This document shows, piece by piece, positions 25,699 through 35,305 of a DNA stretch of 64,000 nt; within the stretch, counting starts at the first letter, position 1, and the number at the start of each line of letters is the position of its first letter. The notes below the pieces were generated by a model, which saw only the letters and a list, made by a program, of their open reading frames with translations, had not been told where the DNA came from and made no database searches. This DNA comes from Gammaproteobacteria bacterium (GTDB taxonomy: Bacteria > Gemmatimonadota > Gemmatimonadetes > Longimicrobiales > Gaopeijiaceae). The stretch is from contig JAPPHB010000075.1 of assembly GCA_028821195.1 (NCBI GenBank), forward strand, positions 18,886 through 82,885, given 5' to 3'. The position numbers and the translations under genes are program-made.

Positions 25699-26634
25699 TC
25701 ACGCCCGCGCGCACATCTCCACCGCCTCCCTCAGCGAGCCCAGGGGATCGCCGCTCCTGGGGATGAACTCGTGGGCCATGTAGCCGGTGAAGCCCGTGTC
25801 CCGGATCGCGCGCACGATGGCAGGATAGTTGAGTTCCTGAGACTCGTCGATCTCCGCGCGCCCGGGGACACCGCCGGTGTGGTAGTGGCCGATCCAGTCG
25901 CGGGCGTCGGTGAGGGTGCGGATGATGTCCCCTTCCATGATCTGCATGTGGTAGATGTCGTAGAGGATGCGCACCCGGGGGGAGTTGACGGCGCGGATGA
26001 CTTCCAAGGCGTATGACATGTGGTCGCCGATGTAGTCCACGTGTCCACCGGGCTTGGAGTTGAGCGCTTCGACCAGGATCGTGACCCCTTCGGCTTCGGC
26101 GATGGGCGCACATTCCCGGAGGCATCGGATCGAGTTTTCGATGGCCGGCGCATCGGGCATGCCGCGCCGGTTGCCGAAGAAGCAGATCACGTTGGGGACG
26201 CCCTCGCGCGCGGCGCGCGGGATGTGCTGCTCGAAGGCGCGGATGATGCCCGCGTGGTTGCTGGGCTCGTTGAGTCCGTCTTCGATCGTGCCCGCGCCGA
26301 CATCGCCGCACGAGACCACCAGGCCGTGGTCGTGCGCGACCGCCCATTCGTCCACGAGCAGGAGGTCGATGGCGGGCAGCCCCATCTCCGCAACCGCTGC
26401 GCAGAAGGGCTGCAGCGGGATGTCCTCGAAGCACCAGCGGGCCACGGACTGGGTGATGCCAGTCTGGGGGACCACGCCACCTGCCTGCATTGGTCCCTCC
26501 TGCCCAGGCACCCCTCCGTCCGTGCGCAACCGATCGCCCGGTCGCGTACTTGCCCTCGCGGCCCCCGGCACCATCAGCCCCAGCGACGCGGCGCCGGTTG
26601 CTTTCAGGACTTCGCGACGTGTAAGGTTGGGCAT
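25699..26634 (-). CDS. Tat-exported hydroxypyruvate-isomerase-like TIM-barrel protein
   Basis: A 311-residue protein from the ATG at 26634, which has GGAGG about 10 bases upstream. A long frame extends further 5' but only antisense to the next gene. The leader TRREVLKATGAASLGLM is a twin-arginine signal. The mature part is an AP-endonuclease-2/xylose-isomerase-like barrel: Glu in ILVEALNSKPGGH, Asp and His in ILYDIYHMQ, His in IGHYHTGG and Glu in MAHEFIP are the metal and catalytic positions of the Hyi group. Hyi interconverts hydroxypyruvate and tartronate semialdehyde in the cytoplasm, so an exported homolog more likely acts on oxidised sugars. It is divergent from the gluconate-dehydrogenase-like pair with 75 bp between them. 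Confidence 0.87.
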   Translation of the reverse strand: MPNLTRREVLKATGAASLGLMVPGAARASTRPGDRLRTDGGVPGQEGPMQAGGVVPQTGITQSVARWCFEDIPLQPFCAAVAEMGLPAIDLLLVDEWAVAHDHGLVVSCGDVGAGTIEDGLNEPSNHAGIIRAFEQHIPRAAREGVPNVICFFGNRRGMPDAPAIENSIRCLRECAPIAEAEGVTILVEALNSKPGGHVDYIGDHMSYALEVIRAVNSPRVRILYDIYHMQIMEGDIIRTLTDARDWIGHYHTGGVPGRAEIDESQELNYPAIVRAIRDTGFTGYMAHEFIPRSGDPLGSLREAVEMCARA

Positions 26635-26709
26635 CGTTCCCAAGCCTCCATTTCGTTCGGAGAAACCTCGTCCCGACACGGCCGCGTCAGGCGGCGGAAA
26701 CGGTAACCC

Positions 26710-27384
26710 ATGAAGCGAAGGCGGGCCATCGGCGTCCTGGGCGGGATCGTGGGCGGTCCCTTGCTCGCGCCGGAGGGCGCCTTTGCGGAGTTGGTCGCCT
26801 GGGCGGAGCGGGTTCGCGCATCGGCCGGGACGCCTGCGGGAGGGGGCCCGACGGGGCCACAGGTGGCCGCGAGCCTCCTCACCCCGCCCCGCGCGCGCGT
26901 CATGGCCGCCATGGCCGAGGCGATCATCCCCGCGACCGACACCCCGGGTGCATCGGAAGCCGGGGTGACGGAATTCGTGGCTGCACTGGTGGACGGTTGG
27001 CTGGACGACGACGACCGCGACCGGTTCCTCGCCGGCCTGGACACCGTGGACCCGTCGGCCCGCGACCGCTTCGGACGCGACTTCGTCGACTGCACCGCGA
27101 TCCAGCAAGCGACGCTGGTGGGCGACCTCGACGCCGACCTGACCAGCCTCCGCGACGACCCCGCCGCCGACGAGACCCGGCACTTCTTCCACGATGTGAA
27201 GCGGTTCACCCTGACCGGATACTTCACCTCGGAGGTCGGTCTGGAGGCCATCGGCTACCGCACCACCTTCCCGGCCTTCGAGGGGTGCGCCCCGCTGACC
27301 GACGCGGAGGCCGGCCGGCCTCCCGGTGCGAACACCCAGGGCTCCTCGCCTGCCGCGGCCCCCGAGCACGGCGCGCACCCATGA
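26710..27384 (+). CDS. Gluconate 2-dehydrogenase subunit 3 family protein
   Basis: A 224-residue protein. The N-terminus MKRRRAIGVLGGIVGG resembles a Tat signal. The segment AAMAEAIIPATDTPGASEAGV followed by FVAALVDGWLDDDDRDRFL is the core of the gluconate 2-dehydrogenase subunit 3 family, and FFHDVKRFTLTGYFTSEVG is a late conserved block. These small subunits accompany FAD-GMC dehydrogenases and help export them, since the large subunit usually lacks its own signal. The stop overlaps the GMC gene start as ATGA, strong evidence for coupled translation. The last ~25 residues are Ala/Pro/Gly-rich and probably disordered. Confidence 0.88.
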   Translation: MKRRRAIGVLGGIVGGPLLAPEGAFAELVAWAERVRASAGTPAGGGPTGPQVAASLLTPPRARVMAAMAEAIIPATDTPGASEAGVTEFVAALVDGWLDDDDRDRFLAGLDTVDPSARDRFGRDFVDCTAIQQATLVGDLDADLTSLRDDPAADETRHFFHDVKRFTLTGYFTSEVGLEAIGYRTTFPAFEGCAPLTDAEAGRPPGANTQGSSPAAAPEHGAHP

Positions 27385-29078
27385 ACATCCGCCCCAGGCG
27401 CCAGGAATACGACGCCATCGTCGTCGGCTCTGGGATGTCGGGCGGCTGGGCGGCCAAGGAGCTCACCGAGCTGGGCGCGACCGTCCTCGTCCTCGAAGCC
27501 GGGCCCGCGATCGTGCCCGAACGGGACTACGCCGAGCACACCCGCCCGTCGGAGATGCCGTACCGGGGCTGGAACGACCGCAAGGCCCTGGCCGCCGACC
27601 AGCCCATCCAGAGCCAGTGCTACGCCTGCGACGAAGTGGCGCGCAAGTTCTTCGTCAACGACAACGAGCATCCCTACACCAGCGACTCGGAGGAGCCCTT
27701 CCTCTGGATCCGCGGGCGCCAGGTGGGGGGCCGCTCGATCATGTGGGCGCGCCAGTGCTACCGGCTGAGCGACATCGACTTCGAGGCCAACGCCCGCGAC
27801 GGCCACGGCATCGACTGGCCCATCCGCTACGCCGACATCGCCCCCTGGTACGACCACGTCGAGGCTTTCGTCGGCATCAGCGGACAGGCCGAGGGGCTGG
27901 CTCAGGTTCCGGACGGGGTCTTCCTGCCGCCCATGCCGATGTCGTGCGTCGAGGAGCACATGCGCGACTCGATCGAGCGCGCGTTCGGCGGAACCCGGCG
28001 CATGACCATCGGCCGTACCGCGGTCCTCACACGCGACCACAAGGGCCGCCGAGCCTGCCACTACTGCGGCCCCTGCCACCGCGGCTGCCGCACCCGCAGC
28101 TACTTCAGCTCCATCAACGCGACCCTGCCTGCGGCGGAAGCCACCGGCCGACTGACCCTTCGCCCCAACAGCGTGGTGCCGAGCGTCATCTGGGACCCGC
28201 AGCAGGGACGGGTGACCGGTGTACGCGTCATCGACCGCGAGAGCCACGAAGAGCTTGAGTTCCACGCCCGCACCGTCTTTCTCGGGGCTTCGGCCCTCGA
28301 GTCGACGCGCATCCTCCTTAACTCGACGTCGTCCGACTTCCCCGACGGCCTGGCCAACTCGAGCGGCGCGCTCGGCAAGTACCTCATGGACCACGCCATG
28401 TGCGACGATTCGGTGGCCACTTTCGACGGCTGGGAGGACCGGACCACGCGCGGCCGACGTCCCAACGGCATCTACATCGCCCGCTTCGCCAACGTCACCG
28501 AGCCCTCCTCCGATTTCGTGCGCGGCTACGGGTTCCAGGGCGCCGCAGAGCGGCTGGGATGGGGACGCGGCGTCTCCATGCCCGGCTTTGGCGCCGACTT
28601 CAAGCGCGAGCTCACGCGCCCGGGACCCTGGCAGTTCCGTCTGCACGCCTTCGGCGAGTGCCTCCCGCGGGAAGAGAACCATGTGGCCCTCGATCCGGAA
28701 CAGGTCGACGCCTGGGGCATCCCCACGCTCCGCATCCGCTGCGACTGGAGCGAAAACGAGCGCGCGATGATGCGCGAGGCAGTGGAGCAGGCCGCCGAAA
28801 TGCTGGAGGCGGCCGGAGGCCGGGACGTCAGGCCCCAGCCGGTCATCTCGCCCCCGGGGCTGGCCATCCACGAGATGGGGACCGCGCGCATGGGCCGCGA
28901 CCCGGCCACCTCGGTGCTGAACGGCTTCAACCAGGCATGGGACGTGCCCAACCTCTTCGTCATCGACGGCGCGGCCATGACCTCTTCCGGATGCCAGAAC
29001 CCGTCGCTGACCTACATGGCGCTCGCGGCCCGCACCAGCCACTACGCCGTGTGGGCCTCCCGGCGGGGCGAGATCTAG
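27381..29078 (+). CDS. GMC-family FAD oxidoreductase (gluconate 2-dehydrogenase large-subunit type)
   Basis: A 565-residue flavoprotein. GSGMSGGWAAKEL near residue 16 is the FAD-binding loop, followed by VLVLEAGP. GRQVGGRSIMWARQ is the GMC signature region. CHYCGPCHRGC has four cysteines within 11 residues, unusual enough to suggest a disulfide cluster or metal site. At the C-terminus HEMGTARMG holds the conserved His, and GCQNPSLTYMALAART holds the second catalytic segment. No signal peptide is present, in line with hitch-hiking through Tat on the coupled subunit 3. No cytochrome subunit is adjacent. The likely role is periplasmic oxidation of a sugar or polyol. Confidence 0.92.
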   Translation: MNIRPRRQEYDAIVVGSGMSGGWAAKELTELGATVLVLEAGPAIVPERDYAEHTRPSEMPYRGWNDRKALAADQPIQSQCYACDEVARKFFVNDNEHPYTSDSEEPFLWIRGRQVGGRSIMWARQCYRLSDIDFEANARDGHGIDWPIRYADIAPWYDHVEAFVGISGQAEGLAQVPDGVFLPPMPMSCVEEHMRDSIERAFGGTRRMTIGRTAVLTRDHKGRRACHYCGPCHRGCRTRSYFSSINATLPAAEATGRLTLRPNSVVPSVIWDPQQGRVTGVRVIDRESHEELEFHARTVFLGASALESTRILLNSTSSDFPDGLANSSGALGKYLMDHAMCDDSVATFDGWEDRTTRGRRPNGIYIARFANVTEPSSDFVRGYGFQGAAERLGWGRGVSMPGFGADFKRELTRPGPWQFRLHAFGECLPREENHVALDPEQVDAWGIPTLRIRCDWSENERAMMREAVEQAAEMLEAAGGRDVRPQPVISPPGLAIHEMGTARMGRDPATSVLNGFNQAWDVPNLFVIDGAAMTSSGCQNPSLTYMALAARTSHYAVWASRRGEI

Positions 29079-29091
29079 AGATTACACAAAA

Positions 29092-29106
29092 TACGTAAAT
29101 TACGTA
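29092..29106. promoter_or_regulatory. AT-rich palindrome TACGTAA-A-TTACGTA
   Basis: A perfect 7-1-7 palindrome with an outer GATTAC/GTAATC pair (29080-29109), in an unusually AT-rich 30-bp island just after the GMC gene and 50 bp before the YdeI-family ATG. Shape and position fit a repressor operator; no cognate regulator is in the window. Confidence 0.4.
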
Positions 29107-29159
29107 ATCAGGCCTATCCGGCTCGGTCCTGAGAAGCGAATCGCCCTCGATGATCGCCC

Positions 29160-29753
29160 ATGGAAGACACCACTCCTCACTTCTTTCCCACCCCCGAGGA
29201 CCTGCGCGCCTGGTTCGAGGCCAACCACGACACGGTCGACGTGATGTGGGTCGGGTACTATAAGAAGGGCACGAAACTCCCCAGCGTCACCGTCGGTGAA
29301 TCCGTGGATGCCGCCCTCTGCTTCGGTTGGATCGACGGCCTGAAGCGCACCGTCGACGACAAGGCCTACAAGGTCCGCTTCACCCCGCGGCGACGCCGCA
29401 GCCATTGGAGCCCCCGCAACCTGGGCCGCATGAAGCAGTTGCTCGCGCAGGGAGTGGTGGCCGAGGCGGGGTTGGCCGCATACGAGAGGCGCGACAGGAA
29501 CAGGGATCGCGCTGCGTACGAACCGGGCGTCACGAAGCTGCCGCCGAAGTACGAGAGCCGGATCAGGGCCGATCCGGCAGCCTGGGACTACTTCCGCAAC
29601 GCGCGCCCGTCGTACCGCAAGCAGGTGGTGCGCTGGGTGGTGAGCGCGAAGAAGGAGGAGACGCGGCTGCGCCGCCTGGGCATCCTCATCGAGTCGAGCG
29701 CCAGCGGGAAGGTTATCCCCCTAATGCGCTGGGTGGAGAAGCGCAAGGGATAG
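29160..29753 (+). CDS. YdeI/OmpD-associated family protein
   Basis: A 197-residue cytoplasmic protein. FFPTPEDLRAWFEANHD at the start, then VGYYKKGTKLPSVT, DAALCFGWIDGLKRTVDD and the basic block FTPRRRRSHWSPRNLGRMKQL are the family landmarks. The last ~65 residues (PPKYESRIRADPAAWDYF, RPSYRKQVVRWVVSAKKEETRLRR) match the C-terminal YdeI/OmdA segment. Homologs have been linked to antimicrobial-peptide or bacteriocin tolerance, but the biochemical role is not known. A perfect AT-rich palindrome lies 50 bp upstream. No strong ribosome-binding site precedes the ATG. Confidence 0.85.
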   Translation: MEDTTPHFFPTPEDLRAWFEANHDTVDVMWVGYYKKGTKLPSVTVGESVDAALCFGWIDGLKRTVDDKAYKVRFTPRRRRSHWSPRNLGRMKQLLAQGVVAEAGLAAYERRDRNRDRAAYEPGVTKLPPKYESRIRADPAAWDYFRNARPSYRKQVVRWVVSAKKEETRLRRLGILIESSASGKVIPLMRWVEKRKG

Positions 29754-29968
29754 GCACGCGCAATCCACGCCCCGGCCCCCGCCGGCAGCCAAAACTCCCT
29801 CTCCTGACGGGCCGTGAACGGGCGAGAAACTGCGACGGGGACCGGAGAAATCGCAGCCCGGAATCATCGCCAAACCTTGTTCATACTTGCGGGGACACGT
29901 TTTCGTTCCCACGTTGCACCTGTTGCCGCCACCCCCCGTCCACTCCAACAGGGAGAGATACTGTGGAC

Positions 29969-30346
29969 ATGAAGAAACTGGTGACAGCCTCCGTCGTCGC
30001 GGCCATCGCGTTCGTTGTGGCCGACTTCATCCTCGACATGGTGCCGTTCATCGGCGGCCACCATCCGCACGGGCATCACGAACACGCCGATATGTCGGTC
30101 TTCGGCCTTCTCGGCGCCCTATTCCATGGCTTGGTGCTCGCGGTGGTGCTCGGATGGCGGGGCGTGAGCGATGCCAAGGACGGCGCGAAGGGCGGGGCCG
30201 TCTACGGCGCGTTGCTTAGCGTGACGCACAGCGTCGAGGCGGGGATGGTCGACGCCGAACTCGTTGGGGCGGCCATCGGCAGCGCCATCCTGTTGGCCGC
30301 TTCCGGCGCGGCGATCGCCATGGTCAGTGGAGGATCCGACGGCTAG
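29969..30346 (+). CDS. Small membrane protein with a poly-histidine loop
   Basis: A 125-residue protein from ATG 29969 with GGGAGAG upstream; a GTG two codons earlier is possible. There are probably three or four transmembrane segments: VTASVVAAIAFVVADFIL, FGLLGALFHGLVLAVVLGW and AIGSAILLAASGAAIAMV, with GAVYGALLSVT between them. The loop after the first helix is GGHHPHGHHEHAD, with six His in nine residues, a plausible divalent-metal binding site. The C-terminal part is Gly/Ala-rich. I recognise no family. The 215-bp upstream gap shows nothing else. The gene converges on the propeller-amidohydrolase gene. Confidence 0.65.
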   Translation: MKKLVTASVVAAIAFVVADFILDMVPFIGGHHPHGHHEHADMSVFGLLGALFHGLVLAVVLGWRGVSDAKDGAKGGAVYGALLSVTHSVEAGMVDAELVGAAIGSAILLAASGAAIAMVSGGSDG

Positions 30347-30429
30347 GGCAGCACGCTCCTGAATCCGGCACGGGTCCGTAGGCGACAACACGGGCCCTGA
30401 CGGCCGCTCCCGGAACCGTACCGTCGCGG

Positions 30430-30479
30430 GGTGCCAGGCACCTCCAAGGGTGGCGGAAGCGGAGGCCCAAGACCTCCGC
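30430..30479. terminator. Two hairpins in the convergent gap
   Basis: GGTGCC-A-GGCACC (30430-30442) and GCGGAGG/CCTCCGC with a 7-nt loop (30459-30479) lie between the ends of the His-loop membrane protein and the propeller-amidohydrolase genes. Neither is followed by a T-run, so they are only possible bidirectional terminators. Confidence 0.4.
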
Positions 30480-30541
30480 GACAGGGTCCCGGGGGCGGCC
30501 GTGTGTCTTGAGGGCCCAGCCGGTCATCGACCCGCCAATCC

Positions 30542-33500
30542 CTACCGCCCCACGCCTGGCACCCCGTTCGGCTCGTCGTCCCACCACCATTGCGGCGCCA
30601 GCGGCCTCTGCCGCGGATAGAGTTCGTCGAGCGTGTCGCCGTCGTAAAGGCGGCCGTTGAGCATCACCCGGTCGATGGCGTTGGTGTTGCGAAGGTCGTC
30701 GAGCGGGTTGCCCTCCAGGATGACCAGGTCGGCCAGCTTGCCCGCCTCGATGGTGCCCAGATCCTGGTCCAGCCCGATGGCCTCGGCGCCGAAGATGGTG
30801 GCCATGCGCAGCGCGTCGTGCTCGTTCATGTCCGCCGCCGCCATGGCCCACAGCTCCCAGTGGTACCCGAGCCCCTGCAGCTGTCCGTGGCTGCCGACCC
30901 CCGCCTTGCCCCCGCCCGCAACCAGGTCTTTCACGAACTCGCCGTGCCGCGAGAAGGTGTGCTGGTCGCTGCGGAACCACTGCGGGCGGCGCAGGGTGCG
31001 ACTGTCGATCTCGTCGTGGGGGGTGAAGCGGCGCAGCTTGGCGTCGTCGTGCGGGTTCTCGCGGCTGTAGAAATAGTTCTCCGCCCAGGGGCCGCCGTAC
31101 GTCACAAGCAGCGTCGGCGTGTACACGCGGCCGGTCTCGGCGAACAGCCGCACGTAGTCGTTATATACCGGGAAGATGGGGATGGAGTGCTCGAGGCCCG
31201 GATACCCGTCGATGGTCTCGGTCAGGTTCTGCCGGATGTTGAGCGAGCCCTCGGTGGTAGGCATGAGCCCCAGCTCGCGCGCCGCCATGATGATGTGCTG
31301 GCGTCCCTTGCGGGCGGCAGCCACGTACATCTTGATGGTCTTGGTGTCGAAGTAGTCGGAATACCGCTTCAGGACGTCGTGGGCTTCTTCGGCGGTGTCG
31401 ATCTGGTCCTGCCAGAAAACGCCCGGCCCCGTCGAGTAGACGCGCGGGCCGAGTATCGAACCGGTGCGCACCATGTCCGCGTATGAGAGGACCTCCGTGT
31501 TGCCGGTCTGGGGATCGCGGGTGGTGGTCACTCCGTAGGCCAGGTTGGCCAGATAGGGCCATACGTCGGTGCGGTGCAGCTCATCGCGCGCGCGCAGGTG
31601 GGAATGGGTGTCCACGTAGCCGGGCACGATGGTGCGCCCCCTGACGTCGATCATGGTTGCACCGTCCGGGACCATCACCGACCCGCTCCGGCCCACCGCT
31701 TCGATCCGGTTGTTGCGAACCACGATGTCGGCGTTTTCGATCACCTCGTCGCCATTCATGGTGATCGCGCGCCCGCCCCGCAGTACGGCCAGGCCCTCGG
31801 GGATGTCGCGCGGCGCGTCGATGAGTACCCGGAACTCCGCGGCGCGGTACTCGTCGTCTTCGTCCTCCGCCTCCGCTTCCGCCTCCTCCCCGACTTCCTC
31901 CTCTTCCGCCTCTTCTTCCTCTTCCTCCGCAGCCGCCACGCTGTCCTCGAAGACCTCGGCGCCATCCAGGTCGTAGACGAAGTGCGCGTTGCCCAGCGAC
32001 CAGTGGACCGAGCGGCCATCGGCGCCCCAGGCCGGGAACTCCCCGCCGATGTCGGTCAGTTGGCGGGCCGGGAAGGCCGCGTTGTCCGGGTTGGACACGT
32101 TGATGCTGGGCGTGATGCCGATGCTCGGGACGGTCACGCTGTAGATCTGGCGCTGCAACTCCACCAGCGCTTGATCCCCGCGCGGCGCCATCTGCACGGT
32201 CGTGGGCGCGAGTCCCTGGGTCGCGCCGGTGAGGGTGGCGCCCCGCACGCGCACGTGCTCCTTCTCGTCGCTCCCGTCCCAGCGGATCGACACCAGCAGA
32301 TCGGGCGGACGGAACATGTGGATGCGGTCCTCCTCGCCTTCGACGAAGTGCAGATCGCGGCGTCCGTCGCTGGGCGCGATCACGGTCACGGGGCCTCCGT
32401 CATCGCCGTCGGGTTCGGTGGACACCTGAACGATCTCGTTTCCGGGAGTTCCCGCCTCGCCCTGGCTCTCGTAGGCGCGGATGAAGCCTCTCAGCGCAAC
32501 CAGGCGGTCGCCCGGCCCCCACGCCGGAGAGAAATAGGCCGCAGGCTCGCTGGTCAGCCGCTCCGGATCCCCCCCGCCGTCGACCCGGGACTTGTACATG
32601 TGCCCGACCTCTCCGTCCCAGGTCGAGTACGCGATCCACTCCCCGTCCGGCGACCACGCCGGAAAGTGCTCGGAGCGATCGGCGTCGGTGAGCCGTCTCG
32701 CGCTGGAGCCGTCCGCGTCGGAGATCCACAGCCGGTCGAGCGCGGTGAACGCGAGCATCTCGCCGTCGGGCGACGGCGCCGCGTCGCGAATCTGACGCAC
32801 CGTGAAGGTGGGCGTGTCCTCGATCGGGTAGTCGAAATCGACCCGCGGCCCGAGCGTCAACTCCATCTGCACCCGGAACGGGATCTCCCCGGCGCCCCCT
32901 CCCTCAACCGGCAGCTTCCACATCCGGCCGCCGTAGGAAACCACCAGGTATTGCGAGTCCGGCGTGAAGGACATGCCCGGAAGCACGTCCAGCGTCGCGC
33001 GCGACTCCTGGTCGTCGTGCTGCACCGGATACGCCAGCCAGCGCTCCTCGCTGGTCTCCAGATCGCGGATCAGGAGCCCGGTGTGGTCGTCGTGGCGGGT
33101 CCCGAACACCACCCAGCGGCCGTCGGGCGAGAGCGTTGGGCGCACCGCCGAGCCGTAGCGCGACGACCTGGGATAGCGCTCGCCATCCTCGCGGTCGTAG
33201 GCCTCGAGCTGGTACTGCGGGAACTGCGCGTTGTACTGCCAGTCGCCTGTGCGGCGCGCGTACCAGATGTAGCGCCCGTCGGGCGAGACAGCGGGCCCCG
33301 TCACCTTCATGTTGTCGGGCTCGGAGACGAGCTCGATGCCGCCGCCCCCGTCCACGTGGAACATCTTCAGCTTCGGCAGATTCCCGCCCCGGAAGTTGCC
33401 GATGGCCGCGACGACGTAGTCCCCGTCGGGCATCCACTCGGGCGATTCGGTGCGATTCGATGCCCCGCGCGACACCTGCACCGTGTCGGAACCGTCGAGC

Positions 33501-33904
33501 GACATGATCCAGACGTTCTGGCCCCCGTCGTAGTCCGAGGTGTAGACGATGCGCGTGCCGTCGGGCGAGAAGCGGGGCTGGGCGTCGAAGGCCATCCCGG
33601 AGGTGAGCTGGGTCGCGGTGCCGCCCCCGATGGGGATGGTGAAGAGATCGCCCAGGAAGTCGAAGACGATGGTCTGTCCGTCGGGGCTCACGTCCAGCGA
33701 GATCCAGCTCCCCTCGGTCATGTCGATGGACACGGTTCGGTCGACGGGGAGGGGGAGATCCTCGTTCTCGCGGGCGTCGCCGTTCTCTTGCGCGTCGGCC
33801 GGCTCCTGCGCCAGCGCACCTTGCGGGGTGAGGACCGGGACGACGACGAAGGCGAGGGGCAGGAGAACTGCCCCGGCGAGCGGACGAAGGCGGCAGCTGT
33901 GCAT
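30542..33904 (-). CDS. Secreted TolB/tricorn-type beta-propeller fused to an amidohydrolase
   Basis: A 1120-residue exported protein. The ATG at 33904 has AGGAAA 10 bases upstream and starts a leader ending GALAQ. Residues ~60-700 carry repeated SPDG propeller blades ([39 protein letters not shown]). A strongly acidic linker of Glu/Asp repeats lies near residue 670. The C-terminal ~400 residues are an imidazolonepropionase-like amidohydrolase: VDTHSHL has the HxH metal pair, followed by [11 protein letters not shown], and [17 protein letters not shown] replaces the usual GTD-type Asp segment. Expected to hydrolyse C-N bonds of peptides or cyclic amides in the periplasm. Divergent from the amine oxidase, 93 bp apart. 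Confidence 0.9.
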   Translation of the reverse strand: MHSCRLRPLAGAVLLPLAFVVVPVLTPQGALAQEPADAQENGDARENEDLPLPVDRTVSIDMTEGSWISLDVSPDGQTIVFDFLGDLFTIPIGGGTATQLTSGMAFDAQPRFSPDGTRIVYTSDYDGGQNVWIMSLDGSDTVQVSRGASNRTESPEWMPDGDYVVAAIGNFRGGNLPKLKMFHVDGGGGIELVSEPDNMKVTGPAVSPDGRYIWYARRTGDWQYNAQFPQYQLEAYDREDGERYPRSSRYGSAVRPTLSPDGRWVVFGTRHDDHTGLLIRDLETSEERWLAYPVQHDDQESRATLDVLPGMSFTPDSQYLVVSYGGRMWKLPVEGGGAGEIPFRVQMELTLGPRVDFDYPIEDTPTFTVRQIRDAAPSPDGEMLAFTALDRLWISDADGSSARRLTDADRSEHFPAWSPDGEWIAYSTWDGEVGHMYKSRVDGGGDPERLTSEPAAYFSPAWGPGDRLVALRGFIRAYESQGEAGTPGNEIVQVSTEPDGDDGGPVTVIAPSDGRRDLHFVEGEEDRIHMFRPPDLLVSIRWDGSDEKEHVRVRGATLTGATQGLAPTTVQMAPRGDQALVELQRQIYSVTVPSIGITPSINVSNPDNAAFPARQLTDIGGEFPAWGADGRSVHWSLGNAHFVYDLDGAEVFEDSVAAAEEEEEEAEEEEVGEEAEAEAEDEDDEYRAAEFRVLIDAPRDIPEGLAVLRGGRAITMNGDEVIENADIVVRNNRIEAVGRSGSVMVPDGATMIDVRGRTIVPGYVDTHSHLRARDELHRTDVWPYLANLAYGVTTTRDPQTGNTEVLSYADMVRTGSILGPRVYSTGPGVFWQDQIDTAEEAHDVLKRYSDYFDTKTIKMYVAAARKGRQHIIMAARELGLMPTTEGSLNIRQNLTETIDGYPGLEHSIPIFPVYNDYVRLFAETGRVYTPTLLVTYGGPWAENYFYSRENPHDDAKLRRFTPHDEIDSRTLRRPQWFRSDQHTFSRHGEFVKDLVAGGGKAGVGSHGQLQGLGYHWELWAMAAADMNEHDALRMATIFGAEAIGLDQDLGTIEAGKLADLVILEGNPLDDLRNTNAIDRVMLNGRLYDGDTLDELYPRQRPLAPQWWWDDEPNGVPGVGR

Positions 33905-33997
33905 TTGATGTGTTTCCTGAAGGGAGCCTGCGTACGAGGCCCGGAGGGACGGTGCGGAACTCATGAAGTGAACGCGCATAGAGCGCAGATGCAACGC

Positions 33998-35170
33998 ATG
34001 AATCGACGCGACTTCCTTCTTCGCGCAGGCGGTCTGGCGGGGCTCGGGCTGGTTTCCTGCAGGGAGATCGTCGGCCCGGAGGAATCTCCGGGAGTGCTGA
34101 CACCCGCGGCGCGGACGCGGCGCGTCGTCGTGGTCGGCGCCGGCCTCTCCGGCCTCGCGGCGGCCTACGAACTCGTCCGCGCCGGACACGACGTGACCGT
34201 GCTGGAAGCACGCGACCGCGTCGGTGGACGGGTGCTCACCCTGCGTTCCCCGTTCGCGCCCGGGCACTCGGCCGAGGCGGGCGCCGCGCGCATTCCGCCG
34301 GAGCACGGCCTGACGCTCGGATACGCCCGTCACTTCGGACTGGAACTCGACCGCCTCTACCCCGACGGAGGGCTATATCTTCAAGTCCGAAGCGGAGATA
34401 TCGCGTTTGTGCCAGCACCCTCCTTTCTTTCTGAACGCCCCGCCTACGTAAAGATCCGCAGCGGAAGCGACCGTCTCCCCGCCGCCTTTCGGGCAGCACT
34501 TGGCGAGCGGGTGGTCTTGGGATCGGCGGTGACCGACATCGCCGCCGGCACCCCGGTTCGCACCACCTCCATGGACGGCCGAACCCGGGAATCGGACAGG
34601 GTGCTCGTGACCGTGCCTTTGCCGCTTCTGTCGCGCATCCGCTTCTCGCCGGTGCTTTCGTCTGCCAAGGCGGAGGCGATGGGCGGCGGCTTCCGCTATC
34701 AGAGCGCGACCCGCGTCTTCGTCCGTTTCCGGACGCGCTTCTGGGAGGCAGAGGGACTGAACGGCTGGGGAACGACCGACTGGCCGGAAGAACTCTGGCA
34801 TCCCTCAAGGGACGCCCCCGGTCCCGAAGGCCTGCTGGTCACTTACGTGCGCGGCGCGCGCGCCGAAGAACTGGATGTCCTCGACGACACTGCCCGCGTC
34901 GCACGCGTGCTCTCCCATTGGGAAACGTTCCTGCCGGGCGCCTCCAGCCAGGTCGTCACCGGGATGTCCCATTCATGGCAGCGGGACCCCTGGAGCCGGG
35001 CCGCGTGGGCCGAGCCGACGCCCGGGCAGAACCGGGAACTCGCCGGTGCACTCGCCAGGCCCGAAGGACCAATCCATTTCGCCGGCGAGCACATCTCCGG
35101 AGGACGCGGATGGATGAACGGCGCCATCGAGTCAGGGCTGCGCGCCGCAGGCGAGATTCACAGCGGTTGA
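33998..35170 (+). CDS. Flavin-containing amine oxidase, short form, probable Tat lipoprotein
   Basis: A 390-residue flavoprotein. The leader [21 protein letters not shown] combines a twin-arginine motif with a lipobox-like LVSC, suggesting a Tat-exported lipoprotein. [16 protein letters not shown] and the following [12 protein letters not shown] are the FAD-binding motifs of monoamine/L-amino-acid oxidases. [27 protein letters not shown] is the C-terminal FAD signature. At 390 residues it is about 60-100 shorter than usual; the sequence passes quickly from [16 protein letters not shown] to the FAD-contact strand, so part of the helical substrate domain seems missing. It may have a small or open active site. 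ATG 33989 is an alternative start. Confidence 0.85.
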   Translation: MNRRDFLLRAGGLAGLGLVSCREIVGPEESPGVLTPAARTRRVVVVGAGLSGLAAAYELVRAGHDVTVLEARDRVGGRVLTLRSPFAPGHSAEAGAARIPPEHGLTLGYARHFGLELDRLYPDGGLYLQVRSGDIAFVPAPSFLSERPAYVKIRSGSDRLPAAFRAALGERVVLGSAVTDIAAGTPVRTTSMDGRTRESDRVLVTVPLPLLSRIRFSPVLSSAKAEAMGGGFRYQSATRVFVRFRTRFWEAEGLNGWGTTDWPEELWHPSRDAPGPEGLLVTYVRGARAEELDVLDDTARVARVLSHWETFLPGASSQVVTGMSHSWQRDPWSRAAWAEPTPGQNRELAGALARPEGPIHFAGEHISGGRGWMNGAIESGLRAAGEIHSG

Positions 35171-35305
35171 CTGCCGCGAACGTTACGGGATGGCCCCCTG
35201 TCCCTGCTTACGCGGGGAACTCGCACCGAACCCGTTCATGAAGTACGATGTGCTTCTGTCCGTGCACATGGCTCGTGCACCTGCCGGAACCAGGAGGAGA
35301 GGATC

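Noticed and set aside
26997..27380. Upstream extension of the GMC oxidoreductase frame
   Set aside because: Arg/Pro-rich shadow of the subunit 3 gene. The ATG in the ATGA overlap directly precedes the FAD-binding fold.
31574..33997. Large upstream extension of the amine-oxidase frame
   Set aside because: It is antisense to the propeller-amidohydrolase gene. The Tat signal marks the true start near 33998.
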